Of a stretch of DNA of 63,490 nucleotides, positions 33,514 to 42,909 are shown one piece after another. The stretch's first letter is position 1. Each line of letters begins with the position of its first letter. The position numbers and the translations under genes are program-made. The DNA comes from Thermoplasmata archaeon. GTDB taxonomy: Archaea > Thermoplasmatota > Thermoplasmata > Thermoplasmatales > Thermoplasmataceae. A model generated the notes under the pieces. The model was given only the letters and a program-made list of their open reading frames with translations, had not been told where the DNA came from and ran no database searches. The DNA is taken from the NCBI GenBank assembly GCA_021846695.1, contig JAJZWN010000003.1:1-63490 (forward strand), read 5' to 3'.

Positions 33514-34206
33514 TTATTTTAACAGTTTTACGTCTGCCTCTCCGTTTGTTTTTCTGTTAACGAGGTCTATCAGGTCCCCCTGCATGCCTGCCGGTATCTC
33601 TATAACACACATATATTCTCCGGCGTTGGACCATTCCTCTTTCAGTATAATTCCCATACGCGATAGGTCTCCATAGAGTCTGCCATAGGCATCTCCAGAT
33701 AGTCTTACAGCCAGCCTGGCTTTTTCCATTCTTATGGGTATTAATGGCCTTATGGCCTTGAGTACCATCTGTACCTGTTCCTCCACACTTTTAAAAGGGT
33801 CTATGCGAACCTTTGCCTCATCCATGGCTTCCTCAATTCTGATTACAGGTATCGGTGTATTAGTCTGTGGATTTATTGCCTCCCGGACAATCTCATTTAT
33901 AACCTGCCTCCGTTTTGTCTCCAGTATCTCCTTTCTCTGCTCGGTTGTAAGCTGTATCTGCCCTCTCTTTACTATTTCTATTGCAATCTGTGCTATATCA
34001 GTTGTTTTGAATACCTTCTTGAGGATTTCTTCATTGGTTCTTTCACCCTTCTTTGCATCCTTGAATACCTCTGGAATCGCCAGGTCATTCTCAATATCTA
34101 TTTTGCCCTCCCGTATTCTGGAGGTTGCATCAGGATCCACGAGAATTTCAAATTTATAACTTTCATATTCGAATCTTGCGATCACTGCCTCATCTGTATT
34201 TACCAT
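33514..34206 (-). CDS. sbds: Ribosome maturation protein SBDS
   Basis: A 230-residue archaeal SBDS with its three domains: the FYSH-like N-domain (NTDEAVIARFEYESYKFEILVDPD, WEVF-type strand replaced by AIPEVFKDAKKGE), a helical middle domain (QLTTEQRKEILETKRRQVINEI) and a ferredoxin-like C-domain (ARLAVRLSGDAYGRLYGDL). In eukaryotes SBDS with EFL1 removes eIF6 from 60S. It usually heads the exosome operon; here 106 bp of AT-rich sequence separates it from rrp4, enough for a second promoter. Confidence 0.95.
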   Translation of the reverse strand: MVNTDEAVIARFEYESYKFEILVDPDATSRIREGKIDIENDLAIPEVFKDAKKGERTNEEILKKVFKTTDIAQIAIEIVKRGQIQLTTEQRKEILETKRRQVINEIVREAINPQTNTPIPVIRIEEAMDEAKVRIDPFKSVEEQVQMVLKAIRPLIPIRMEKARLAVRLSGDAYGRLYGDLSRMGIILKEEWSNAGEYMCVIEIPAGMQGDLIDLVNRKTNGEADVKLLK

Positions 34207-34235
34207 AAACGATAATAGTTTATTTAAATAAAAAA

Positions 34236-35348
34236 TTATACATTTATCTTTTTTCCTGGTATGGATACAATAAGGAAGAATATTGCGGCGACACTTGCCA
34301 CAAGGACAAAAACAAATGATAACCCGTGGTCAAGGATAAATAAAGATGCAAACAGCGTACTGCCGAGGAATCCTGATATTGCCTTCCCTGTGTAGAATAC
34401 GCCGTTATTTGCTGTTGAGAATTTTGACCCAAAAATATCACCCACCAGGGAAAAATACATTGATATCATGGCACCACCAAAAAATCCTATGAATACTATG
34501 GCAAAGAGATATTCATGTAGTATCAGGAACACTGAACCAAGTATAAGGAAAAGATCTATGACCATAACCACCTTTATCCTTCCTATCACATCAGATACAT
34601 AACCCAGTATTGGCCTGCTAACGCCGCTGAGTAGTGGGAACATGGATACCAGCACTGTGAATTCAAACAGTGGCAATGTTTCCCCGAGATATCCAAAGGA
34701 AGCCGATACAACTATGAGAGGGACACTTCCCAGGATGAATGATATATACAGAATCCAGAATCTTTTGTTTCTAAGGTTTTTTGATGTTTTCTCTCCGGTC
34801 ATGGTACCTGATTCCGGGTATTTTGCCATTATGAGAAGTGCCGGCAGCAGAATTATTTCTGCCACGCCAATAATAAGCATGGGAGTTCTGAATGAAACAG
34901 CACGGGCTATAAATATGTTGGCAATCGCAGCACCAAGGCCGAATCCAAGAGAAACAAACCCCACAGCAAATCCCCTGCGGCCGCGGAACCATTTTACTGC
35001 CAGATTTGTGGCTATACCGTAAAGAATGCCTTCGCCTATACTGCCGAGAGACCATAATATATAGAAGAGGTACAGACTATGTATGAAAGAAGTCCCTATA
35101 AAGCCGGTTGCCGAAAGCAGGGCAGATAATATACCTATATTCCTTGGCCCGTTTCTGTCAGCAAAGTATCCGCCTATACCCTGAAATCCTGTTGAGAAGA
35201 TTGCAAATAATGTAAAGGCGAGTTCAATCTGTACTAACGACACGTTCAATCCGGTCTTTAGGAGTGGTTCAAAAACATTCCATGAATACTGGTACAGTGA
35301 ATTGAAAGACATGATAACTATTCCGATTACCAGATAGCCCCCTCTCAC
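34236..35348 (-). CDS. Major facilitator superfamily transporter (oxalate/formate antiporter-like)
   Basis: A 370-residue MFS protein with about twelve helices. MFS motif A appears as GGYFADRNGPRNIG after helix 2 and, in the second half, as LGYVSDVIGRIKVV. The LGFGLGAAIANIF stretch is typical of the OFA/monocarboxylate branch. The substrate is probably a small organic acid, relevant because undissociated organic acids are toxic to acidophiles, but this is inference. The start is 41 bp after the stop of the small membrane gene upstream; both could share a transcript. Confidence 0.85.
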   Translation of the reverse strand: MRGGYLVIGIVIMSFNSLYQYSWNVFEPLLKTGLNVSLVQIELAFTLFAIFSTGFQGIGGYFADRNGPRNIGILSALLSATGFIGTSFIHSLYLFYILWSLGSIGEGILYGIATNLAVKWFRGRRGFAVGFVSLGFGLGAAIANIFIARAVSFRTPMLIIGVAEIILLPALLIMAKYPESGTMTGEKTSKNLRNKRFWILYISFILGSVPLIVVSASFGYLGETLPLFEFTVLVSMFPLLSGVSRPILGYVSDVIGRIKVVMVIDLFLILGSVFLILHEYLFAIVFIGFFGGAMISMYFSLVGDIFGSKFSTANNGVFYTGKAISGFLGSTLFASLFILDHGLSFVFVLVASVAAIFFLIVSIPGKKINV

Positions 35349-35389
35349 AGCAAGAAATTTAATAACATGATATAAATGTTATTGGTATT

Positions 35390-35632
35390 CTACTGAGCCT
35401 TAAGTTTTCTCCTCCTCTGGATGAATCTGTGAACTGAGAATATGCCCCATATGGTTTCTATAACTCCGAATGGGTACACACCTGCCAGCGTTCCGTACAC
35501 TGCTGAACAGAAACACATAATTGCAAAAAAGAGGGAATAAACAGGGGACCGTGATTCAAGGAGATAAAATACCATCATCATGGCAAGAACCGTAGAGCCG
35601 TAAACTGTCAAAGCTGTAACTAACACAGCCAT
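35390..35632 (-). CDS. Small membrane protein, unnamed conserved type
   Basis: An 80-residue protein with two or three membrane helices (about 5-25, 29-50, 53-67) and a basic RRRKLKAQ tail. Its phrases LESRSPVYSLFFAIMC and YGTLAGVYPFGVIETIWG resemble a widespread unnamed family of short membrane proteins seen also in bacteria. No function is known. Its position between an MFS carrier and a NicO-like protein on the same strand may be incidental. Confidence 0.65.
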   Translation of the reverse strand: MAVLVTALTVYGSTVLAMMMVFYLLESRSPVYSLFFAIMCFCSAVYGTLAGVYPFGVIETIWGIFSVHRFIQRRRKLKAQ

Positions 35633-35663
35633 ATATTTTAATGGTGTAAAAATAATTATGTTT

Positions 35664-36266
35664 TTAAATTATTATAAAAATTGTTGTTCCAAGCAATATG
35701 GCTGCCACGAGGTAATCAATTCTTTTCGGTGTCAGGGTTGCAAGCCTCTTTATTAATATTCTGCTCAATGCAATAGTCACAATTAAAAGAGCAAGTGCCG
35801 ATGCAACTACAAAAACTGACAGGGTAAAATAAACAAAATGCATACCGTAAACAACTGCAATCAGTATAATCGGGACTATTGCAGGGTCAGGTATAATGCT
35901 CACGAACAGTATTGACTTTTCTATTTCTCTACTTTTTTCGGCTTTTTCTTCGTGCCTCGCATTCAATATTATATAAAGGGCAACAAAAACAAGAAGAGAA
36001 ATAGCGAATAATTTTAATTCCAGTTCGGGAAAGAAGTACATTCCAACAATTGCTATTGCGAATGAAAGCATGGCGGAAAATATTCCATGAACCAGGCCAA
36101 GACTGAATGAAATAAAACCTGTTTTTCTTGTTTGGAGCTTCCTGCTTATTGAATATGACAAAATCGGGGTCCAGTGATCCGGTGCAATCATATGTAGGGA
36201 GGCTATCAGAATCGATAGACCAATTACAGCAACAGGAAGAATGAGATATAGTTCGATCATAGCCAT
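35664..36266 (-). CDS. NicO / UreH-like six-helix membrane protein
   Basis: A 200-residue protein with about six helices and the signature HMIAPDHWTP in the first helix, matching the H-x4-D-H motif of nickel/cobalt NicO (RcnA, HupE/UreJ-like) transporters. A second His, in FSLGLVHGIF of the next helix, also fits the family. Metal transport is the best guess, but the UreH/DsbD-like relatives of this fold transfer electrons. Two Met codons near the start (36266 and 36260) are alternatives. It is divergent from the sulfite-oxidase-fold gene by about 100 bp. Confidence 0.7.
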   Translation of the reverse strand: MAMIELYLILPVAVIGLSILIASLHMIAPDHWTPILSYSISRKLQTRKTGFISFSLGLVHGIFSAMLSFAIAIVGMYFFPELELKLFAISLLVFVALYIILNARHEEKAEKSREIEKSILFVSIIPDPAIVPIILIAVVYGMHFVYFTLSVFVVASALALLIVTIALSRILIKRLATLTPKRIDYLVAAILLGTTIFIII

Positions 36267-36341
36267 AGAATAAATATATCGTATATATTATTATTGCCGT
36301 TAGAACTTTATGATAAACCCAAAAATTATTTTAAAAAATTG

Positions 36342-36349
36342 TTAAATAT
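36342..36349 (+). promoter_or_regulatory. TATA-like box of the sulfite-oxidase-fold gene
   Basis: TTAAATAT lies 21-28 bases before the ATG at 36370. Confidence 0.45.
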
Positions 36350-36369
36350 CATGTAGATATGGTTAAACA

Positions 36370-36978
36370 ATGGAAAAAATTGAGGTAAAAAATCCGGGCC
36401 AGTATTATGTCAACAACTGGATAATTTACGATGCACTGGATGGTCCCGCAATAGATGAAAACAAATGGTCACTCAGGGTTACTGGCCTTGTGGCAAAACC
36501 TGCTGAGTATACCTATAAAGACCTAAACAAAATGAAGGGGGTCGAATATATATCCGATTTCAACTGTGTAACAAAATGGTCAATAAAGGAGGCAAAATTT
36601 ACCGGGCCATCATTGAGGGACCTCATAATGAAATCGGGCCCGGCACCAGAGGCTGAATGGGTTATGTTTGTTTGCGCAGATGGATATGATACTCCTGTTC
36701 CCTTTGATGATGCCGTGGATGAAAAAAGCATACTGGCACTGAGAATCGATGATAAACCACTTGGAATCAAACACGGGTTTCCGGCCAGACCTTTTATACC
36801 ATCTTTATATGGATGGAAGAGTGCAAAATGGATAACAGAAATCAGGCTGATGGAGAAATATGAGGATGGTTACTGGGAAGCCTATGGTTACCATGAAAGA
36901 GGAAAAGTCGAGGACCAGGAAAGATTTAAGGGATTTGCCTGGAAGAAAATAAGAAGACATTCAGAAATAGATAAATAA
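36370..36978 (+). CDS. Sulfite-oxidase-fold molybdopterin oxidoreductase
   Basis: A 202-residue protein consisting only of the SUOX molybdenum-cofactor domain. The conserved molybdenum-ligand Cys66 is in SDFNCVTKW, followed by WVMFVCADGYDTPVPFDDAV, the HGFPARPFIPSLYGWKSAKWI cofactor pocket and a C-terminal YGYHERG. There is no Tat or Sec signal and no dimerisation or haem domain, so it is probably cytoplasmic. It could act as a YedY-like reductase or an oxidase, with physiological substrate unknown. An E1-like enzyme that may serve sulfur transfer for molybdopterin is encoded at 46.3 kb. Confidence 0.88.
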   Translation: MEKIEVKNPGQYYVNNWIIYDALDGPAIDENKWSLRVTGLVAKPAEYTYKDLNKMKGVEYISDFNCVTKWSIKEAKFTGPSLRDLIMKSGPAPEAEWVMFVCADGYDTPVPFDDAVDEKSILALRIDDKPLGIKHGFPARPFIPSLYGWKSAKWITEIRLMEKYEDGYWEAYGYHERGKVEDQERFKGFAWKKIRRHSEIDK

Positions 36979-36982
36979 TGTA

Positions 36983-37738
36983 TTATTTTATGAGAAGTTC
37001 CAGGGGCGCGTGATCAGAACCGGTGACACTTTCCAGTATCCTTGAATCCTCGACGTGCCCTATAAAATCCTCACTGACAACAAAATAATCTATACGCCAT
37101 CCTATGTTCTTTTCTCTGGCGTTGAATCTGTATGACCACCACGAATAATGCCCTGGCTCTTTATGAAAATACCTGTATGTATCAACATATCCATGTGATA
37201 ACATTTCAGTCATTGAATTCCTTTCCTCATCCGTGAACCCTGGATTTCTTTCATTCCCCCTGGGCCTTGCAATATCAATTTCCTCGTGTGCAACATTGAA
37301 ATCCCCGGTAATTATTACCGGTTTTTTCTCCTTTAACCTGTCCATATATGCCAGAATCTCCTTATTGAATTTGATCTTGAAATCAAGCCTCGGTAGCCCA
37401 TGCTGGGAATTGGGGAAATATGAATTTATCACATAAAAATCGTTATATTCCAGTGTCTGGACCCTTCCCTCTGAGTCAAACTCGGGATTGCCGATGCCTT
37501 CCATGTAGTTCAATGGTTCCTCCGTGGTCAGGACCATTGTTCCGCTGTATCCCTTTTTATCTGCGGAATTGATATATACTTTGTACCCGAGATGATGTGT
37601 TTCCTCGGGAATATTGAGTTTGTCCACCTTGACCTCCTGCATGAGCACTATATCCGGATTTTCACTTTTAATTGTATCTATAATTCCGTTTTTTATTGCA
37701 GCCCTCAACCCGTTGACATTCCATGACATAATTTTCAT
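36983..37738 (-). CDS. xth: Exodeoxyribonuclease III / AP endonuclease
   Basis: A 251-residue base-excision-repair nuclease of the ExoIII type. Catalytic residues are in place: Asn7 (SWNVNG), Glu35 (LMQEVK), Asp146 and Asn148 (TGDFNVA), Asp217 (RIDYF) and the Asp242-His243 pair (GSDHAP). It cleaves 5' to abasic sites, a frequent lesion in hot acid. It converges with the sulfite-oxidase-fold gene with 4 bp between the stops. Confidence 0.96.
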   Translation of the reverse strand: MKIMSWNVNGLRAAIKNGIIDTIKSENPDIVLMQEVKVDKLNIPEETHHLGYKVYINSADKKGYSGTMVLTTEEPLNYMEGIGNPEFDSEGRVQTLEYNDFYVINSYFPNSQHGLPRLDFKIKFNKEILAYMDRLKEKKPVIITGDFNVAHEEIDIARPRGNERNPGFTDEERNSMTEMLSHGYVDTYRYFHKEPGHYSWWSYRFNAREKNIGWRIDYFVVSEDFIGHVEDSRILESVTGSDHAPLELLIK

Positions 37739-37845
37739 GCATTAGAATTGTTACTTTATATATAAAAGCCAATGATGCACTGAAACTTCAAACATAAATG
37801 ATTTAACAATTTAATAAAAATAGGTATTATAAAAACAGGAAGGGA

Positions 37846-39378
37846 CTATTGTTTTTCTCCATATGCTGCTCCTCCAGGAGTTTCTACCACAACCTCATCA
37901 TTTTCTTCCAGCACAGTAGAAAACTTGCTAGGCATGGATTTCTTCTTTCCGTTGCTGATTATGTATAGCTTCCCTGTTTTCCCCGGGAATCCGCCCCTGA
38001 GACCCCATGGAGGTATTATAAACCTGTCTGCAATTACAGATATGTATGTCCTGCTTCTTACCCTGAATGACCTTACTATTCCCTCACCGCCGTGGTATTT
38101 CCCCTTACCATAGCTGTTCTTTCTCAGGTTGTTTCTTGTGAAGAAGAAGGGGTATTCCTTTTCGGCGATTTCCACGGGAGTATTTAATGTATTTGTCATA
38201 TTGCTGTGTATTCCTGATTCTCCATTGGAATCATACCTCCCACCATTTCCTCCGCCTATAGTTTCATAATAAGACCAGTATTTATTTCCAATCTTGCCGC
38301 CCAGCATCATATTCATCATTGTACCCGAGGAGGCAGCAGGGATGTAATCCAGGAATTCACTCAATGCCCTCAGTGTAACATCTGCTATTCTCTGTGTGGT
38401 TTCAACATTTCCTCCGGAAACCGGGTAATTATTCTCCGGGTTTACCAGGGATCTGTGTGGCGCTTTTATTGTAATAATAGAATAGAAACCATCGTTTGTT
38501 GGTATGGAATAGCGCATTGCACTTCTTATGGCATATGCCACAGCAGAAAATGTCACACCCTCTACTGCATTCAGCGGGTATTCTATTTCGCCATGTGTAC
38601 CATTAAAATCAGCTATAACGCCATCTTCACTAATTTTTAAATTTATATCTATATTGATCTTTTCAATTCCCTTTTCAAGATAGTCCTCAGCAGAATACTC
38701 TCCGGGCTGCCATGATTTTAATGCCATCAGGGAAAGCTCCCGTGAATGGGACAGAAGGGAATTCCATGACGAGAGAATCTCATCTGCGCCGTATTTTGAC
38801 TTTAATTCATTTATCCTGTTTATACCCATCTTGTTTGCAGATATCTGTGCATTCAGATCCCCTCTTGCAGTTTCAGGGTCCTTGAAATTTGCCAGGATCA
38901 TTTTAATTATATCATCTGTAATGATCACTGGCGGTATTATGAGACCTTCCTGGTAGAGATTTCTTGCATCTGGATTTAGGCTTCCGAAAACCGGTCCACC
39001 AACATCAACATTGTGTGCCTTGTTTATTACATAGCAGAATATTTTGCCATGGTGGTAAACAGGTGCTATGATGGTGACATCGTTGAGATGTGTTCCTGAT
39101 ATGTAAGGGTCGTTTGTTATGAGCATATCATTTTCCCTCAACGTTATACCATGGTCATGCATGTAATTGATAATATTTCTGGACCCAATTTTAAATGACC
39201 CGAGATGTACAGGTATGTGTTCTGCCTGTGCAATGATCCTGCCATCAGAATCTAGAACAGCGCAACTATGGTCCATTCTCTCCCTTATATTGGGAGAAAT
39301 GGCCGATCTCTTCAGTGCAACGCCCATTTCCTCTGCTATAAACTGTGTAGCCTTTCCTATTATTTCCCAGTCAGTCAT
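37846..39378 (-). CDS. hyuB: Hydantoinase B / oxoprolinase-like subunit
   Basis: A 510-residue HyuB family protein: ERMDHSCAVLDSDGRIIAQAEHIPVHLGS, the DPYISGTHLNDVTI metal-site region, DFNGTHGEIEYPLNAV and a C-terminal GGFPGKTG and ETPGGAAYGE. Together with HyuA it forms ATP-dependent hydantoinases, oxoprolinases or acetone/acetophenone carboxylase-like enzymes. Substrate is not predictable. The start overlaps the HyuA stop by 4 bp. Length is close to the family's usual 520-570. Confidence 0.9.
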   Translation of the reverse strand: MTDWEIIGKATQFIAEEMGVALKRSAISPNIRERMDHSCAVLDSDGRIIAQAEHIPVHLGSFKIGSRNIINYMHDHGITLRENDMLITNDPYISGTHLNDVTIIAPVYHHGKIFCYVINKAHNVDVGGPVFGSLNPDARNLYQEGLIIPPVIITDDIIKMILANFKDPETARGDLNAQISANKMGINRINELKSKYGADEILSSWNSLLSHSRELSLMALKSWQPGEYSAEDYLEKGIEKINIDINLKISEDGVIADFNGTHGEIEYPLNAVEGVTFSAVAYAIRSAMRYSIPTNDGFYSIITIKAPHRSLVNPENNYPVSGGNVETTQRIADVTLRALSEFLDYIPAASSGTMMNMMLGGKIGNKYWSYYETIGGGNGGRYDSNGESGIHSNMTNTLNTPVEIAEKEYPFFFTRNNLRKNSYGKGKYHGGEGIVRSFRVRSRTYISVIADRFIIPPWGLRGGFPGKTGKLYIISNGKKKSMPSKFSTVLEENDEVVVETPGGAAYGEKQ

Positions 39379-41330
39379 AATTTCACCGCCCTTAGTTCAT
39401 TATTTTCCCCGCGGAATATCTTCCATTTAGGAGGTACAAAGGTGCTTGATCCGTCCTCCTCTATAACGGCAGGCCCTGTAATTTCCTTCCCTACAGGCAG
39501 ACCGTTCCTCTGGTATACATTAACATTTTCCCATTTCCCGTTTATATAGACTTTTCTCTCAACAGGTTTGCTTTCTATATTTTTACCGGATTTTATGTCA
39601 GGTTTTATCCTCTTTTTAACAGCAAAAACCCTTATTGTGAGTATTTCAACGGGCCTGTCAAGGGTAAACCCAAATGTCCTGTTATGCGTACCGGTAAAAT
39701 CTCTGATTATACGTTCCCTGTCAGGCACTTCAACAGGAATGGTCAGCTCAGAACCCTGACCTACATACCTGCAATCCGCATATCTCAGAAACTCAGGTTC
39801 CTTTATCTGATATTTCAGCTTCTGTTCCAGCTCTGTAAATCCGGCCTCCAGATCTTCGGGGTATGACATCCTTGCCTCGTATTTTATATCAGCAAGCATC
39901 AATCCCAGGGCACTGAATACCCCTGGCTCAGGCGGTATTATTACATTCTTTATGCCCAGTTCATCTGCCACTGGCATTGTAACCTGTGGCCCGGCGCCAC
40001 CGAAGCCGAAAAGGGTGAATTCTGCGGGATCAAGACCCCTCTCCACTGTGACGAGCCGGATTGCCCTTGCCATTTCTAGATTTGCAAGCTTTATGGCTGA
40101 TTCTGCAACTTCATATGGATTTCCCAGTTTTTCCAGAGCCTTCAGGGCAAGATCCTTCCTTAGTATCTTATCGGATCCGGACATTTTATCATTTATAATC
40201 CCCATTACAAGATTTGAATCGGTAAGCGTAGGTTCCTTTCCACCACGGTTGTATGCAACAGGCCCAGGTTCTGATCCTGCACTCATTGGCCCGATATTCA
40301 GGGCACCGGTTTTATCCTTCCATATTACAGTGCCTCCCCCGGAGGATACCTCAGAGAGATCTATAAAGGGGAATCTGACAGGATAGCCAGAACCCTTAAC
40401 TATCCTGCCGTGATGCGATGACCCGCCGACCTCATATTCTGCGGTAATGTCCACGTTATGATTTATTACAGTTCCTGCCTTGGAAGTTGTTCCCCCCATG
40501 TCAAAGCTGATAACCTTGTCTATACCCAGTATGGAAGAGAATTCACTGGCCGCTATGACACCGGCGGCAGGCCCGGATTCTATTATATTAACTGGTTTCT
40601 TAATTACCTCATCTACAGATACCAGGCCGCCTGCATTCGACATCATATTTATTTCCGGAGACCCGAATTTATCCAGGACTGATTTTAATCTTTTAAGGTA
40701 CCCCGACACAACAGGCATAAGGACTGAATTGACAACAGTAGTTGATGTCCTTTCATACTCTCTGGGCTCGGGAGATACGCCATATGATATTGATATATTA
40801 TCAAAATATTCTGAAAGGTAATTTTTCAGGTTAACCTCATTTTCAGGGTTCATGTATGAATGTAAAAAGCATATCGCAACGGATTTTACCTTATTTTTTA
40901 TAAGAGAATTTTTAACGTTTTCCATACTATCAGTATCCAGCTTCGTAATGATGTGCCCGTTGACATCTGTACGCTCATCTGCCTCGTACCTGAATTTTGA
41001 AGGTATGAGTGTTTTTGGCCTGTGGAAGTCAAGATTGTATAATTCAGGCCGGTTCTGCCTGCCTATCTCAATCACGTCCCTGAAACCTTTTGTTGTAATA
41101 AGTGCGGTTCTTGGAAGCTCAAGCCCGTACTGGCCCAGAAGAGAATTTGTGGCAATCGTCGTGGCATGTATAAACTCATCAATATTCTTATGGAGGTATT
41201 TGCTCAGCCCGTCCATAACTGCCTGTTCAGGATTGGCGGGTGTTGTCGGCACCTTATAATAGTGTATTTCCCCATCTATTATTATGATATCAGTAAATGT
41301 CCCGCCAATATCTATAGATACTGTAACCAT
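39375..41330 (-). CDS. hyuA: Hydantoinase A / oxoprolinase-like ATPase subunit
   Basis: A 651-residue actin-like ATPase subunit. It has the phosphate-1 loop SIDIGGTFTDIIII, ATTIATNSLL, the PREYERTSTTVVNS region, FDMGGTTSKAG (phosphate-2) and LFGFGGAGPQVTMPVAD (adenosine motif). It pairs with HyuB. No hydantoin racemase, carbamoylase or acetone-carboxylase third subunit is adjacent, so a two-subunit hydrolase such as 5-oxoprolinase or N-methylhydantoinase is more likely than a carboxylase. Confidence 0.92.
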   Translation of the reverse strand: MVTVSIDIGGTFTDIIIIDGEIHYYKVPTTPANPEQAVMDGLSKYLHKNIDEFIHATTIATNSLLGQYGLELPRTALITTKGFRDVIEIGRQNRPELYNLDFHRPKTLIPSKFRYEADERTDVNGHIITKLDTDSMENVKNSLIKNKVKSVAICFLHSYMNPENEVNLKNYLSEYFDNISISYGVSPEPREYERTSTTVVNSVLMPVVSGYLKRLKSVLDKFGSPEINMMSNAGGLVSVDEVIKKPVNIIESGPAAGVIAASEFSSILGIDKVISFDMGGTTSKAGTVINHNVDITAEYEVGGSSHHGRIVKGSGYPVRFPFIDLSEVSSGGGTVIWKDKTGALNIGPMSAGSEPGPVAYNRGGKEPTLTDSNLVMGIINDKMSGSDKILRKDLALKALEKLGNPYEVAESAIKLANLEMARAIRLVTVERGLDPAEFTLFGFGGAGPQVTMPVADELGIKNVIIPPEPGVFSALGLMLADIKYEARMSYPEDLEAGFTELEQKLKYQIKEPEFLRYADCRYVGQGSELTIPVEVPDRERIIRDFTGTHNRTFGFTLDRPVEILTIRVFAVKKRIKPDIKSGKNIESKPVERKVYINGKWENVNVYQRNGLPVGKEITGPAVIEEDGSSTFVPPKWKIFRGENNELRAVKL

Positions 41331-41438
41331 GCTATTGGGATTGGTTTTTATGTTATTAACATTTTCCCGAAAACCTAAGAATTTTTGCGGCTGTGGATGG
41401 AGTTTCCTATAAATGCTATCCCCGCCTGTAATTAATTA

Positions 41439-42497
41439 TTATCTTGGTGAACCTTCATGGTTAATTTTTGCCAGCCTCTTTGATACTTCTTCATAATACC
41501 GGTTCCCCTGCAGAATTTCCCTGTAGAAATTTATAACCGTATCATAATCATGGACATTTACCGGCTTTGGCACACCATCCTTCCCGCCGAGGCAGAATGA
41601 ATATTTTACAGGATCTGCAAATGATGGCGCATCACCGTATATAATCTCTGAGAGGTAGGAAAGGGCCCGTATAGTGGACTTTTCCAGTCCAGGAATAGCC
41701 ATCAACTCCTGAAAAGTCCCGGGATTATACTCATAAAGTTCTCTCATCCTGTTCCAGTCAATTCTATAATTCAAATCCAGTGCAGGTGCAGATTCCATAA
41801 AATTGTCCAGCGACCTCTGCCTGCTGTATTTTAGGGGATTATCCTTTATTATATCAATAATGCCCGACCTATTTTCCTCACTTTTTCTTGTGGACAGGTC
41901 CAGTTTTATCAAGTTCTCAAATCCAGAAATACCGTTTCTGGCATCGTTGTACAGGTCCATATTGCTGTTCTTCCAGTGGTATCTTCTCGCTAGGCGTGAT
42001 TCTGAATTCATCCCCTGATTTACTATGGTATAATTCCCATGATAATCCATTATTATGAACTGCATATACAGATTGAATCCATCCTGCAGGAGCTTTTCAT
42101 CAACCCTTCCTATCAATTTTGCATCCTTTCTTATTCTATCTATTTTTCCGGCTGGTATGTTTCCTTCGGCTTCAATGGAATCAAATTCCTCCTTTATTCC
42201 TCCCATATGCCTGCCTTTCCCGCCCAGTATTTTCAGGCTGTCCCCCTTATTTATGTATTCCTTCAGGGCACCCAGCGTTGCAGTGGTGGTTCCGCTGGAA
42301 TTCCAGTCAAATCCAATGGCCAGTGACAGGGAATGGAACCAGAATGGATCTGCAAGCCGGTTCAGATAAAAATCCTCACCGTAATTCCCGATTATTATGT
42401 CGGAAATTAGGCCTCCCAGCTTTATCATTCTTTTGTACAGGTATTCAGGAGGATGGCCGTAATGCAGGGGCATTATAGAAGAACCATGGTTTTCCAC
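41439..42497 (-). CDS. DUF763 protein
   Basis: A 352-residue DUF763 member. Key phrases are MPLHYGHPPEYLYKRMIKLGG, ADPFWFHSLSLAIGFDWNSSGTTT, LGGKGRHMGG and a C-terminal LMAIPGLEKSTIRALSYLSEIIYGDAPSF helix-hairpin-helix-like end. DUF763 is patchily distributed in thermophilic archaea and bacteria. A nucleic-acid role has been suspected from the HhH-like segment and from repair-gene neighbours elsewhere; none is adjacent here. Confidence 0.85.
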   Translation of the reverse strand: MENHGSSIMPLHYGHPPEYLYKRMIKLGGLISDIIIGNYGEDFYLNRLADPFWFHSLSLAIGFDWNSSGTTTATLGALKEYINKGDSLKILGGKGRHMGGIKEEFDSIEAEGNIPAGKIDRIRKDAKLIGRVDEKLLQDGFNLYMQFIIMDYHGNYTIVNQGMNSESRLARRYHWKNSNMDLYNDARNGISGFENLIKLDLSTRKSEENRSGIIDIIKDNPLKYSRQRSLDNFMESAPALDLNYRIDWNRMRELYEYNPGTFQELMAIPGLEKSTIRALSYLSEIIYGDAPSFADPVKYSFCLGGKDGVPKPVNVHDYDTVINFYREILQGNRYYEEVSKRLAKINHEGSPR

Positions 42498-42558
42498 ATC
42501 ATGATATTTTAAGAAAGATATATATGTTTTTCTCCCAAATGGCTGCTGTACAGTGCAA

Positions 42559-42909
42559 TTAGAGTAAACCGTAATCTCCGGTTATCTGGTCCAGGAGATC
42601 ATCCTCGTCGGGGCCAAGGCCTATACATGTAACAGTTCCCGGAATAATCTGTGTAAATCCGGCGTCCGTTATTATTTCACTGACAACCCCGCGGATTTTG
42701 CATTCCTCCTTTATTTTATATATCTCCTGCAGGCTATCCACCTTCACGACAACCTTCTTCTGACCGGTTGCATACCATTCATTGAATATTTTCTTATTTT
42801 TTTTCATTGAAATAAGGGTGCATGCAACTGCAGCATGTGCTACCTGTGCGGCAATTTTCCCCTTGCCCATTGAAACGTCCTTTCTTACAGCAATAACCAT
42901 TTTTACCAT
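42559..42909 (-). CDS. pth2: Peptidyl-tRNA hydrolase, archaeal type (Pth2)
   Basis: Releases peptides from drop-off peptidyl-tRNA. The 116-residue protein has the Pth2 signature KMVIAVRKDVSMGKGKIAAQVAHAA with His26, followed by GQKKVVVKVDSLQEIYKI, ITDAGFTQIIPGTVTCIGLGPD and DQITGDYGLL, covering the active site. Its start overlaps the end of carS by 7 bp. Confidence 0.96.
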   Translation of the reverse strand: MVKMVIAVRKDVSMGKGKIAAQVAHAAVACTLISMKKNKKIFNEWYATGQKKVVVKVDSLQEIYKIKEECKIRGVVSEIITDAGFTQIIPGTVTCIGLGPDEDDLLDQITGDYGLL

